Under the pieces are notes generated by a model. The model was not told the origin of the DNA and made no database searches. It saw nothing but the letters and a program-made list of their open reading frames with translations. From an uncultured Eubacteriales bacterium (lineage in GTDB: Bacteria; Bacillota; Clostridia; Oscillospirales; Oscillospiraceae): DNA of 32,914 nt. Each line of letters opens with the position of its first letter. Position 1 is the stretch's first letter. Both the position numbers and the translations under genes were made by a program. The stretch spans positions 1-32,914 of the forward strand of contig URGL01000022.1 of assembly GCA_900547405.1 (NCBI GenBank), given 5' to 3'. This document shows positions 23,120-30,502 of the stretch, in pieces.

Positions 23120-23135
23120 TACCACTTGTTATATC
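23120..23135 (+). promoter_or_regulatory. Candidate GntR operator
   Basis: TACCACTTGTTATATC matches the 16-mer in the PTS promoter spacer at 15 of 16 positions and in the same orientation. Read with its right flank it contains TTG-TTATAT-CAA, a short inverted repeat. It lies 20-35 bases past the predicted gntR transcription start, suiting autoregulation by road-block. Confidence 0.55.
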
Positions 23136-23157
23136 AATGGACGGAGGAAAGAATCTT

Positions 23158-23910
23158 GTGGAAGATGCGCGGAGCAGAAAACCCAAATACACACAACTGG
23201 TGCGGCAGCTGGAGCGGCTGATTGGAGAGATAGCTGGCAAAGAGGATACGTGTCTCCCGTCTGAGCGGGAGCTTTGCGAAAAATACGCGGTAAGCCGTAT
23301 TACGGTGCGCCGTGCCCTCTCCGAGCTGGAAGAGGCTGGGCAGATTTATCGCGTTCAGGGCAAGGGAGCCTTTGTCAAAAGCCAGAAGCTCTCTACGAAG
23401 CTCTCAGCGCTGACGAGCTTGACAGAAGATATGCGGGAACTCAATGTGCCTTGCGGCTCTAGAATATTGGCCCTGGAGACGATTCCCGCAGGAAGTAAGG
23501 TCGCAAAAAAACTACATATCGATGAAAATACGCCTGTGGTGATGTTGAAGCGGCTTCGCCTGGCGGGGGACAGTCCGTTGGCCATTGAGTCCTGTTATTT
23601 GCACCCCAGGGTGGGACCTACAGTGTGCCAGTATATTGCCGATGATGTGTCCTTGTATGCCGTCCTTTGGGAGAAGTGCGGTGTTTGCCCGGTATATGCC
23701 GAGCAGAGTCTGGAAATTGGGCTCTTGCAGCCCTGGGAGCAGCGGATGCTTGGAGAGAATGCTCCTGTATATGCCATGTTCACGACCCGGCAGGCTTTTG
23801 ACGCGGAGCACAGCCCTATTGAGTATGTGGAAGGCAAATACCGGGCAGACCGGTATTCCTATCACATCAGTATGACAAGTCAGCATATTTCCGCCAGGCA
23901 GAAGAACTGA
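23158..23910 (+). CDS. GntR-family regulator, HutC subfamily
   Basis: A GTG start at 23158 is chosen: GGAGG lies ten bases upstream, and upstream ATGs precede the mRNA start or lack a ribosome site. The 250 residues have an N-terminal winged helix (KYTQLVRQLERLIGEIAG, LPSERELCEKYAVSRITVRR, GKGAFV) and a UTRA ligand domain from about residue 90 (LKRLRLAGDSPLAIESCYL, EYVEGKYRADRYSYHI at the end). This subfamily usually senses a phosphorylated sugar or similar metabolite. Being divergent from the PTS and first in the operon with SIS and HPr, it probably represses both transcripts until substrate enters. Confidence 0.9.
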   Translation: MEDARSRKPKYTQLVRQLERLIGEIAGKEDTCLPSERELCEKYAVSRITVRRALSELEEAGQIYRVQGKGAFVKSQKLSTKLSALTSLTEDMRELNVPCGSRILALETIPAGSKVAKKLHIDENTPVVMLKRLRLAGDSPLAIESCYLHPRVGPTVCQYIADDVSLYAVLWEKCGVCPVYAEQSLEIGLLQPWEQRMLGENAPVYAMFTTRQAFDAEHSPIEYVEGKYRADRYSYHISMTSQHISARQKN

Positions 23911-23943
23911 CCGGTAGAAACACAAATGAGTGGAGGAGAAAAC

Positions 23944-24675
23944 ATGTACTATCAGATGTATCGGAAAAATGTCAGTAATACCCTGGATGCCATTTTTGAG
24001 ACCCAAGAGCAGAAGCTCCATGAGGCTGGAATGGTTCTGGCGCAGGTGCTGGAAGGGGATGGGCTTCTATATGTCTTTGGCTGCGGACATTCCCATATGC
24101 TGGCGGAGGAACTTTTCTACCGGGCGGGGGGACTTGCTCCCGTGTACCCCATTTTTGAGACGGCGGCCATGCTTCATGAGGGTGCGGCCAAATCCAGCCA
24201 GATTGAGCGTATGAGCGGTTACGCCCAGCATGTCATTGCCCGCTATCCCATCGGCCCCAAAGACTGCTTGCTGATTGCCTCTACATCAGGCATTAATCCA
24301 TTTGGCATGGAGATGGCGGAATTGGCCAGGGAACGGGGAGCCAAGGTTATCGGCATTTCTTCCTTGGCCTATCTGGTGGAGCCATCCCGGCAGAAGGATG
24401 GGAAGCATCTGCCGGATTTCTGCGATATCTGCATTGATAACCATGTCCCTCTGGGAGATGCCACCATCGCCGTCTGTGCTGATGGAACCAAGGCGGGCCC
24501 CGTGTCCACCATCGCTACCCTGGCCATTGCAAATTCTATTGTTTTGGACGCCTGCGAGATCCTAAAGTCCCACGGCGTGGAGCCCAAGGTTTTCCACAGC
24601 GGCAACTGCCCCGGCGCTGACGGCTATAACGCAGCTTTGCTGGAAGAGTATATGCCCAGAGTCCGCCATCTATAA
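23944..24675 (+). CDS. SIS-domain phosphosugar-binding protein (UPF0309-like)
   Basis: The ATG at 23944 follows GGAGGAGAAAAC. The 243 residues form a single SIS domain of the kind seen in sugar-phosphate isomerases: GLLYVFGCGHSHMLAEELFYRAGG, CLLIASTSGINPFGMEMAELA with the serine-rich phosphate loop, and VIGISSLAYLVEPSRQKDGKHLPDFCD. It resembles the uncharacterised UPF0309 group. Its place between the PTS regulator and HPr suggests it acts on the phosphosugar that the PTS delivers, perhaps an aldose-ketose isomerisation or an amino-sugar or lactyl-ether step. The exact reaction cannot be read from sequence. Confidence 0.88.
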   Translation: MYYQMYRKNVSNTLDAIFETQEQKLHEAGMVLAQVLEGDGLLYVFGCGHSHMLAEELFYRAGGLAPVYPIFETAAMLHEGAAKSSQIERMSGYAQHVIARYPIGPKDCLLIASTSGINPFGMEMAELARERGAKVIGISSLAYLVEPSRQKDGKHLPDFCDICIDNHVPLGDATIAVCADGTKAGPVSTIATLAIANSIVLDACEILKSHGVEPKVFHSGNCPGADGYNAALLEEYMPRVRHL

Positions 24676-24697
24676 AATACATAAGGAGAAAAGGAAT

Positions 24698-24967
24698 ATG
24701 AAAGAAGTACAGTTGACCGTCACCAATCCCAACGGCATCCATGCTCGCCCCGCATCCTTCTTTGTGAACGAAGCCAAAAAGTTCCAGAGCAAGGTTATTG
24801 TGGAGAACATGGGCTCTGGCAAGAGCAAGGATGCCAAATCCATTCTGGGCGTTATGAGCCTTGCCATGACCAAGGGCACCCAGATCCGCATTACTGCCGA
24901 GGGGGACGACGAGGATGCCGCCATCGAGGCCATGAAGACCCTGGTGGAATCCGGCTGCGGGGAATAA
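24698..24967 (+). CDS. ptsH: HPr-family phosphocarrier
   Basis: An 89-residue HPr. The active-site histidine is H15 in NPNGIHARPASFF. The regulatory-serine region reads DAKSILGVMSLAM with the serine at residue 48, two residues later than the usual 46, through a two-residue insertion (GSGKSKD). The protein could thus relay phosphate from enzyme I to the EIIA of the divergent operon and may also be phosphorylated by HPr kinase. AAGGAG precedes the ATG. Third gene of the operon, ending in a strong terminator. It could be the general HPr of the cell or one dedicated to this PTS; the rest of the genome would decide. Confidence 0.92.
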   Translation: MKEVQLTVTNPNGIHARPASFFVNEAKKFQSKVIVENMGSGKSKDAKSILGVMSLAMTKGTQIRITAEGDDEDAAIEAMKTLVESGCGE

Positions 24968-24979
24968 GAAGTATACTAT

Positions 24980-25018
24980 CACGGACCGGCTGATAAGAAG
25001 GCCGGTCCGTGCTTTTTA
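24980..25018 (+). terminator. Rho-independent terminator after HPr
   Basis: The 11-12 bp stem CACGGACCGGC/GCCGGTCCGTG with a ten-base loop is followed by CTTTTTACC, 13 bases after the HPr stop. It closes the gntR-SIS-HPr operon. Confidence 0.92.
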
Positions 25019-25117
25019 CCTTCAAATCAGCAATATGAACAAAACATACCTTATAAAATCGTGCAATATTATACAAACTGTTATATATTTTCTCCGGAAA
25101 GGTTGTGTTTTGTGGGA

Positions 25118-25145
25118 TTTACTTTTTAAGGATGCATGATAAAAT
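25118..25145 (+). promoter_or_regulatory. Possible promoter of the FbpA-like gene
   Basis: A -35-like TTTACT (25118-25123) and a -10 TAAAAT (25140-25145) are 16 bases apart, about 55 bases before the ATG. The whole 25019-25200 gap is A/T-rich, with other possible -10 boxes. I see no classic Fur box. Confidence 0.45.
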
Positions 25146-25200
25146 AATTCCAGAAACCACCGGAAACGGACGGGAACAAGAATAATTAGGAGGCAATATT

Positions 25201-26262
25201 ATGAAAAACACCAGAAAATGGATCAGCGGCTCACTTTGCGCAGCCCTTGTGCTTTCTATCGGTCTTCTGTCCGGCTGTGGTCAGAAGACCCAGCAGTCCC
25301 AGACGCCGGCTGCTGCCTCGGGGGATCAGACCCTGATCGTCTATACTGCCAGAAGTGAGAGCCTGAACAATGCCGTTATCGAGAATTTTGAAGCGGACAC
25401 CGGCATCCATGTAGAGGTGGTCACCGGCGGAACCGGTGAAGTGCTGAAGCGTGTGAAGTCTGAGGCTGCCAATCCCCAGGGGGATATCTGCTGGGCAGCA
25501 GACGAGGCTATGCTGAAGGACTACGCCGACTGCTTCGAGCCCTATGTGTCCCCGGAAGACGCCAACATGATGGAGGGCTATAAGAACGTTACCGGCTACT
25601 CCTCTCCCGCCTTCTGTGATCCCACTGTGTTCATCGTCAATACGGATCTGGCCGGAGATATTCAGATCAACGGCTTTGCGGATCTTCTGAACCCAGCGCT
25701 GAAGGGCAAGATCGCCGCCGGTGATCCCGTTAACTCCAGCTCCGCCTTCCAGTGCCTGATTGCCGGTCTCTACGATATGGGCAGCGGCGACCCCATGAGC
25801 GATGCCGCCTGGGACTGGGCCTCCGGCCTGGTCAAGAATCTGGACGGCGTCAGCCTGAACAGCTCTTCTCAGGTCTACAAAGGCGTGGCTGAGGGCGAGT
25901 ATGTTGTGGGCCTGACCTGGGAGGATCCGGCTGCCGCCTATGTCCGGGATGGCGTGGCTGTGAAGGTCGTATTCCCTGAGGAAGGTGCTTTGATGTCCGG
26001 CCAGTGCGTGTCCATCATCAAGGGCGCGCCTCACATGGAAAACGCCAAGAAGTTTGTGGACTATATGCTGGGTGAAAAGTGCCAGAGCTACGTAGGCCAG
26101 AACCTGACCGTCCGTCCTCTGCGCCAGGATGCCAAGCTGAACGACAGCCTGACCCCCTGGGACCAGATCAACCGTCTGACCTCTTACGACGGTGTATGGG
26201 TGGCGGCGAACAAGAGCGCTGTTACCGAGAAATATACCGAGTGCCTGGAAAACGCCGGTTAA
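25201..26262 (+). CDS. FbpA/PhnS-like ABC substrate-binding lipoprotein
   Basis: A 353-residue lipoprotein (signal peptide with lipobox LLSGC, cysteine at residue 26). The body follows the FbpA-like cluster of family 1 binding proteins: TLIVYTARSESLNNAVIENF, TGIHVEVVTGGTGEVLKRV, GDICWAADEAMLKDYAD and SSSAFQCLIAGLYD. Where ferric-binding FbpA has its tyrosine pair (NNYY) this protein reads GEYVVGLTWEDPAAAYV, so the standard iron ligand is missing. AGGAGG precedes the ATG. A family B repeat separates it from its ATPase. Possible cargo: ferric chelates bound in another way, phosphonates or sugar phosphates. Confidence 0.85.
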   Translation: MKNTRKWISGSLCAALVLSIGLLSGCGQKTQQSQTPAAASGDQTLIVYTARSESLNNAVIENFEADTGIHVEVVTGGTGEVLKRVKSEAANPQGDICWAADEAMLKDYADCFEPYVSPEDANMMEGYKNVTGYSSPAFCDPTVFIVNTDLAGDIQINGFADLLNPALKGKIAAGDPVNSSSAFQCLIAGLYDMGSGDPMSDAAWDWASGLVKNLDGVSLNSSSQVYKGVAEGEYVVGLTWEDPAAAYVRDGVAVKVVFPEEGALMSGQCVSIIKGAPHMENAKKFVDYMLGEKCQSYVGQNLTVRPLRQDAKLNDSLTPWDQINRLTSYDGVWVAANKSAVTEKYTECLENAG

Positions 26263-26277
26263 ATTGATGATGTAGCT

Positions 26278-26389
26278 GTCATTGCGAACCAGTGACCGAT
26301 GTCACTGGTGTGGCAATCCCTCGGTTGAAGGAACCAGCCTGAAAATCTGAGGGATTGCCACGACAGTGTGCGCACTGTCTCGCAATGAC
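26278..26389. repeat. family B palindromic repeat, copy 2
   Basis: A 112-bp copy bounded by GTCATTGCGA (26278-26287) and TCGCAATGAC (26380-26389). It holds CCAGTGAC-cgat-GTCACTGG, then TGGCAATCCCTC pairing with GAGGGATTGCCA, and ACAGTGTGCGCACTGT near the right end. It sits between the binding-protein and ATPase genes of one importer, where its stem-loops could protect the 5' part of the message. Confidence 0.88.
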
Positions 26390-26444
26390 TTTTCTATTAT
26401 TGGAAACCTTGCGAAACAATGAAAAGAAAGGTGATTGAGAGAAT

Positions 26445-27551
26445 ATGGGCGCAACCATTACCATAGAAAATGCAGTCAAGCGGTATGGCAAGGAAACCAT
26501 TATCAATGGGCTGTCTCTGGAGATCAAGCCCGGAGAATTCTTCACTCTGCTGGGACCCTCCGGCTGCGGCAAGACCACACTGCTGCGGATGATCATCGGC
26601 TTCAATTCCATTGAGGGCGGCACCTTTAAGATCAATGATCGAGTGATCAACAACATTCCAACCAACAAGCGGAATATTGGCATGGTCTTTCAGAACTATG
26701 CCGTGTTTCCCCATATGAACGTTTTCGACAACGTGGCCTTCGGACTGAAAAACCGGAAACTGCCCAAGGAGGAAATCGAAAAGAAGGTCAATGACATCCT
26801 GAAAATCGTAAAAATAGACCACCTGAAGGACCGTATGCCTGCCAACCTCTCCGGCGGCCAGCAGCAGCGGGTGGCCCTGGCCCGGGCCATTGTCATTGAG
26901 CCGGAGGTGCTGCTGATGGACGAGCCCCTTTCCAATCTGGACGCCAAGCTCCGGGTAGAGATGCGCAACGCCATCAAAAGGATCCAGCGGCAATTCGGCA
27001 TTACCACGGTATATGTGACCCACGATCAGGAGGAGGCTCTGGCCGTTTCCGACCGGATCGCCGTCATGAACGGCGGTGTGATCCAGCAGATCGACGCGCC
27101 CCACCGGATCTATCAGCGGCCTACCAACCGGTTCGTCTCCAACTTCATCGGCCTGTCCAACTTCCTGGAGGCAGCGGTCAGCCGGAAAGACGGCAAAACG
27201 GAGCTGATTTTTAAGGACGGTGGCTACCGGGTGCCTATGGCCCACCTGAGCGGCGATGCCAAGGACGGGGAGACCGTGCTGGCGGCGGTCCGGCCGGAGG
27301 AATTCCTGTTCGGCGAAGCCGGAGGAGAAGGTATTCCCGCCAAGGTCCGCAGCTGCGTCTTCCTGGGCAACGGCACCCACTATTTCCTGACCCTCCCATC
27401 CGGACAGGAAATCGAGGCCATCCGGGATAGCGACGAGTGGACCAACATTCCCGACGGAACGGCGGTGACCCTGCGGGTCAAGCCCAATCGGATCAACGTG
27501 TTCACCGCTGACGGGGACAAGGCTCTGGTCATTCGGGAGGAATTGCTATGA
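26445..27551 (+). CDS. ABC importer ATPase, FbpC/PotA type
   Basis: A 368-residue ATPase. Walker A is GPSGCGKTT, the Q-loop is VFQNYAVFPHM, the signature is LSGGQQQRVALARAI, Walker B is LLMDEPLSNLD and the H-loop is YVTHDQEEAL. A C-terminal TOBE domain begins near residue 240 (VLAAVRPEEFLF). AAAGGTGATTGAG lies upstream of the ATG. The stop overlaps the permease start by ATGA. It is the motor for the FbpA-like binding protein and the following double permease. Confidence 0.93.
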   Translation: MGATITIENAVKRYGKETIINGLSLEIKPGEFFTLLGPSGCGKTTLLRMIIGFNSIEGGTFKINDRVINNIPTNKRNIGMVFQNYAVFPHMNVFDNVAFGLKNRKLPKEEIEKKVNDILKIVKIDHLKDRMPANLSGGQQQRVALARAIVIEPEVLLMDEPLSNLDAKLRVEMRNAIKRIQRQFGITTVYVTHDQEEALAVSDRIAVMNGGVIQQIDAPHRIYQRPTNRFVSNFIGLSNFLEAAVSRKDGKTELIFKDGGYRVPMAHLSGDAKDGETVLAAVRPEEFLFGEAGGEGIPAKVRSCVFLGNGTHYFLTLPSGQEIEAIRDSDEWTNIPDGTAVTLRVKPNRINVFTADGDKALVIREELL

Positions 27552-29206
27552 GATACGCTGGAGAGAAGCGCTTCAATGTCTGGACGGCTCTGACGCTGAT
27601 ACTGCTGGCGCTGTTTCTGGCGTTTGTCATCTATCCCATCGGCATGCTGCTGATCAAGAGCCTGTTCACAAACGGGAAAGTGGACTTGAGCTATTTTGTC
27701 AAATTTTTCACCAAGAAATATTACTGGGGATCCCTGGTAAACAGCTTTAAGGTCACTGTGGTATCCACCCTGGTGGCGGCCCTCATCGGCGTGCCCATGG
27801 CCTATATGCTGCGCAGTGTCCGTATCCCCGGTTCGGGTCTTATCAATATTCTCATTGTCATTTCTTACCTGTCGCCCCCCTTCATCGGGGCCTATTCCTG
27901 GATCCAGCTGCTGGGCAGAAACGGCTTTTTTACGAAGATCCTGAATTCCCTGCTCGGGGTGAAGCTGAATGGTATTTACGGCTTTGCCGGTATTGTGCTG
28001 GTATTCTCCCTTCAGTCTTTTCCGCTCATTTACATGTATGTGTCCGGCGCAATGAAGAATCTGGACAATTCCCTCAACGAGGCAGCGGAGAGTCTGGGCT
28101 GCAATGTGTTCCAGCGGGTCACCAAGATCATTTTTCCCTTGGTCATGCCCTCTTTGCTGGCGGGCTCCCTGCTGGTGTTCATGCGGGTCTTCTCCGACTT
28201 CGGCACCCCAATGATCATCGGTGAGGGCTACAAGACCTTCCCGGTCATGCTCTATACCCAGTTTATGGGCGAGGTCGGCACCAACGATGGCTTTGCCGCC
28301 ACCATGTGCCTCATTGTCATTGTCATCGCTCTGATGTTCTTCTTTATCCAGCAGCTGCTGGGCAGAAAGTTCTCCTACTCCATGACGGCCCTGAAGCCCA
28401 TGGAGCCGGGGACAGCCAAAGGCTGGCGAAAGGTATGCGTGTATCTTGCGGTGTACCTCATTGCCCTTGTGGCGGCGCTGCCACAGATCACCGTGCTGGT
28501 CACCTCCTTCATCGGCACCATCAACGGGTCCCTCTTTACAGGAGAATTCACCCTTGACAACTACAGGAATATTTTCGCCAAGGGCAACACGGTTGCCATT
28601 ACCAATAGCTACCTGTTCGGCTTGACGGCCATTGTGATCGTTGTGGTCTGCGGCATCCTCATCTCCTACCTCAGCGTCCGCAAGCGCAGCGCGCTGACAT
28701 CGATCCTGGATGTGCTGACCATGTTCCCCTACATCATCCCCGGATCCGTGCTGGGCATTTCCTTCCTCTACGCCTTCAATGGCCCGCCCTTCCTGCTGGG
28801 CGGTACGGCACTGATCATCATCATCTCCCTGTCCATCCGGAGAATGCCCTATACCATCCGGTCCAGTACGGCCATCATCGGCCAGATCAGCCCCAGCATC
28901 GAGGAGGCCTCCATCTCCCTGGGTGCTTCCCAGATGAAGACCTTCTTACAGGTGACCATCCCTATGATGCTCCCCGGTGTTCTTTCCGGCGCCATTATGA
29001 GCTGGATCACCCTGATCAGCGAACTGAGCTCCTCTGTGATTCTCTACACCAGCAAGACCATGACGCTGACAGTTGCCATCTATTCGGAGGTCATCCGCAG
29101 CAACTTCGGCAATGCCGCGGCCTACTCCACCATTCTGACCCTGAGCTCCATCGTGTCCCTGCTGCTGTTCTTCAAGCTTTCGGGCAAGAAGGATCTGAGT
29201 GTCTGA
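27548..29206 (+). CDS. FbpB-like fused double permease
   Basis: A 552-residue permease with about twelve membrane segments, equal to two fused six-helix units. Each half carries an EAA-type loop for the ATPase: NEAAESLGCNVFQRVTKIIF in the first half and EEASISLGASQMKTFLQVTI in the second. This fused arrangement is typical of the FbpB/AfuB and PhnU/V-like systems. It is translationally coupled to the ATPase gene and followed immediately by the nested repeat element. Confidence 0.92.
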   Translation: MRYAGEKRFNVWTALTLILLALFLAFVIYPIGMLLIKSLFTNGKVDLSYFVKFFTKKYYWGSLVNSFKVTVVSTLVAALIGVPMAYMLRSVRIPGSGLINILIVISYLSPPFIGAYSWIQLLGRNGFFTKILNSLLGVKLNGIYGFAGIVLVFSLQSFPLIYMYVSGAMKNLDNSLNEAAESLGCNVFQRVTKIIFPLVMPSLLAGSLLVFMRVFSDFGTPMIIGEGYKTFPVMLYTQFMGEVGTNDGFAATMCLIVIVIALMFFFIQQLLGRKFSYSMTALKPMEPGTAKGWRKVCVYLAVYLIALVAALPQITVLVTSFIGTINGSLFTGEFTLDNYRNIFAKGNTVAITNSYLFGLTAIVIVVVCGILISYLSVRKRSALTSILDVLTMFPYIIPGSVLGISFLYAFNGPPFLLGGTALIIIISLSIRRMPYTIRSSTAIIGQISPSIEEASISLGASQMKTFLQVTIPMMLPGVLSGAIMSWITLISELSSSVILYTSKTMTLTVAIYSEVIRSNFGNAAAYSTILTLSSIVSLLLFFKLSGKKDLSV

Positions 29207-29535
29207 TTCCCTGCCCTCTCCTGCTTGGAGAGGGGTGGCCCGCAGGCCGGGGTGTGGAGGGGACCCTGAAATGCCCGAACGGGCTTGGTTGAATGGTAGT
29301 GCCTTTCCGTTCGCGTAGGGGCCGATGCCCACATCGGCCCGAGGGTTCGACGGTTGGGTGCTGCGTTTGTATTTGCCAGTTCCACCCGTAAGGTCTCGGG
29401 GCGATGTGGGCATCGCCCCCTACGCGGGTGGGAGACAGTTCCAATTTGTCGGACACTATTCGTGATCGGTGGGGCCCCCTCCACACCCGTCACGGCTTCG
29501 CCGTGCCACCCTCTCCAAGCAGGAGAGGGCATGAA
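29207..29535. repeat. Composite nested palindromic element (family A outer, family C inner)
   Basis: This stretch has no gene. Identical 22-base inverted repeats (29213-29234 and 29509-29530) form the outer ends, each containing CCTCTCCTGCTTGGAGAGG. Inside are GGTGTGGAGGG/CCCTCCACACC arms. A different inner unit is bounded by about 30-base inverted arms at 29312-29343 and 29396-29427, beginning CGCGTAGGGGCCGATGCCC. The 50-base centre is unique. The structure reads as one palindromic element inserted into another. Open frames crossing it are not convincing as genes. Confidence 0.85.
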
Positions 29536-29560
29536 AGCCCCCGCCGGGAGGGCGGGGGCT
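29533..29560 (-). terminator. Terminator of the nfeD-SPFH operon (minus strand)
   Basis: A ten-base perfect stem AGCCCCCGCC/GGCGGGGGCT with a five-base loop is followed on the minus strand by TTTC. It starts eight bases after the SPFH stop. Confidence 0.82.
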
Positions 29561-29567
29561 AGGCTTA

Positions 29568-30485
29568 TTACTTCTTCACGCTTTCCGTAATGCCCTGGGC
29601 CAGGCCTACCAGGCCCTGCATCTCGGAGGGGATGATGATCTTGGTGGCCTGACCGTCGGCGACCTTCTGCATGGCCTCGATGGCCTTCAGCTTCAGGACA
29701 TTGTCGTTGGGGGCCTTCTCGTTCAGCATTTCCAGGGAATCCGCCAGGGCCTGCTGGACGGAGCGGATGGCCTGGGCCTCGCCGTCGGCCCGGAGGATGG
29801 CGGCCTGCTTTTCGGCCTCAGCCTTCAGGATGGCGGCCTGTTTCTCGGCGTCAGCCTTCAGAATGGCGGACTCCTTTTCGCCTTCGGCAATGAGGATGGC
29901 GGACTTCTTCTGGCCCTCGGCCTGAAGGATGGACTGACGGCGGTCACGCTCGGCCTTCATCTGCTTCTCCATGGAGTTCTGGATGTCGGCGGGAGGCAGG
30001 ATGTTTTTCAGCTCCACCCGGTTGACCTTGATGCCCCAGGGGTCCGTGGCATCGTCCAGAATGGCCCGCATACGGGTATTGATCACGTCCCGGGAGGTCA
30101 GGGTCTGGTCCAGCTCCAGGTCACCGATGATGTTCCGCAGGGTGGTGGCAGTCAGGGTCTCCATGGCCATCATGGGCTGCTCCACGCCGTAGCAGTAGAG
30201 CTTGGGGTCCGTGATCTGGAAGTAGACCACGGTGTCGATCTGCATGGTCACGTTATCCTTGGTGATAACGGGCTGAGGGGGATAGTCCAGGACCTGCTCC
30301 TTCAGGCTCACCTTCCGGGCGACGCGGTCGATGAAGGGGACCTTGAAGTGCATACCCACGCCCCAGACGGAGTGGAAGGCACCCAGCCGCTCCACCACGT
30401 AGGCCCGGGACTGCTGAACCACGGCAATGTTGGTAATCAGGATCAAAAACGCGAGAACAACCAGAATTAAAATAACGAGACCCAT
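29568..30485 (-). CDS. SPFH/Band 7 membrane protein, stomatin-like
   Basis: A 305-residue stomatin/prohibitin-type protein. An N-terminal membrane helix (residues 2-20) is followed by the SPFH domain (VQQSRAYVVERLGAFHSVW, GMHFKVPFIDRVARKVSLKE, YFQITDPKLYCYGVEQP, LRNIIGDLELDQTLTSR). A helical stretch then begins near residue 165. Residues 186-240 contain five exact 11-residue repeats of the pattern IL-x-A-(E/D)-x-x-x-x-x-A, a hendecad coiled coil. The C-terminus ends with a short hydrophobic-amphipathic segment. Such proteins oligomerise into membrane microdomain scaffolds. AAGGAGG precedes the ATG. Partner of the NfeD gene 17 bases upstream. Confidence 0.94.
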   Translation of the reverse strand: MGLVILILVVLAFLILITNIAVVQQSRAYVVERLGAFHSVWGVGMHFKVPFIDRVARKVSLKEQVLDYPPQPVITKDNVTMQIDTVVYFQITDPKLYCYGVEQPMMAMETLTATTLRNIIGDLELDQTLTSRDVINTRMRAILDDATDPWGIKVNRVELKNILPPADIQNSMEKQMKAERDRRQSILQAEGQKKSAILIAEGEKESAILKADAEKQAAILKAEAEKQAAILRADGEAQAIRSVQQALADSLEMLNEKAPNDNVLKLKAIEAMQKVADGQATKIIIPSEMQGLVGLAQGITESVKK

Positions 30486-30502
30486 ATTTTTTCCTCCTTA
30501 GA

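Noticed and set aside
23074..23157. Upstream ATG starts for the GntR gene
   Set aside because: The ATGs at 23074 and 23083 lie upstream of or within the promoter -10 box, and that at 23137 lacks a ribosome site; GTG at 23158 has GGAGG.
25019..25200. Fur box upstream of the FbpA-like gene
   Set aside because: The region is A/T-rich but has no GATAATGATTATC-like dyad that I can recognise.
29122..29532. Open frames across the composite repeat
   Set aside because: They consist of palindrome-derived Arg/Pro/His-rich residues and show no ribosome site or family match.
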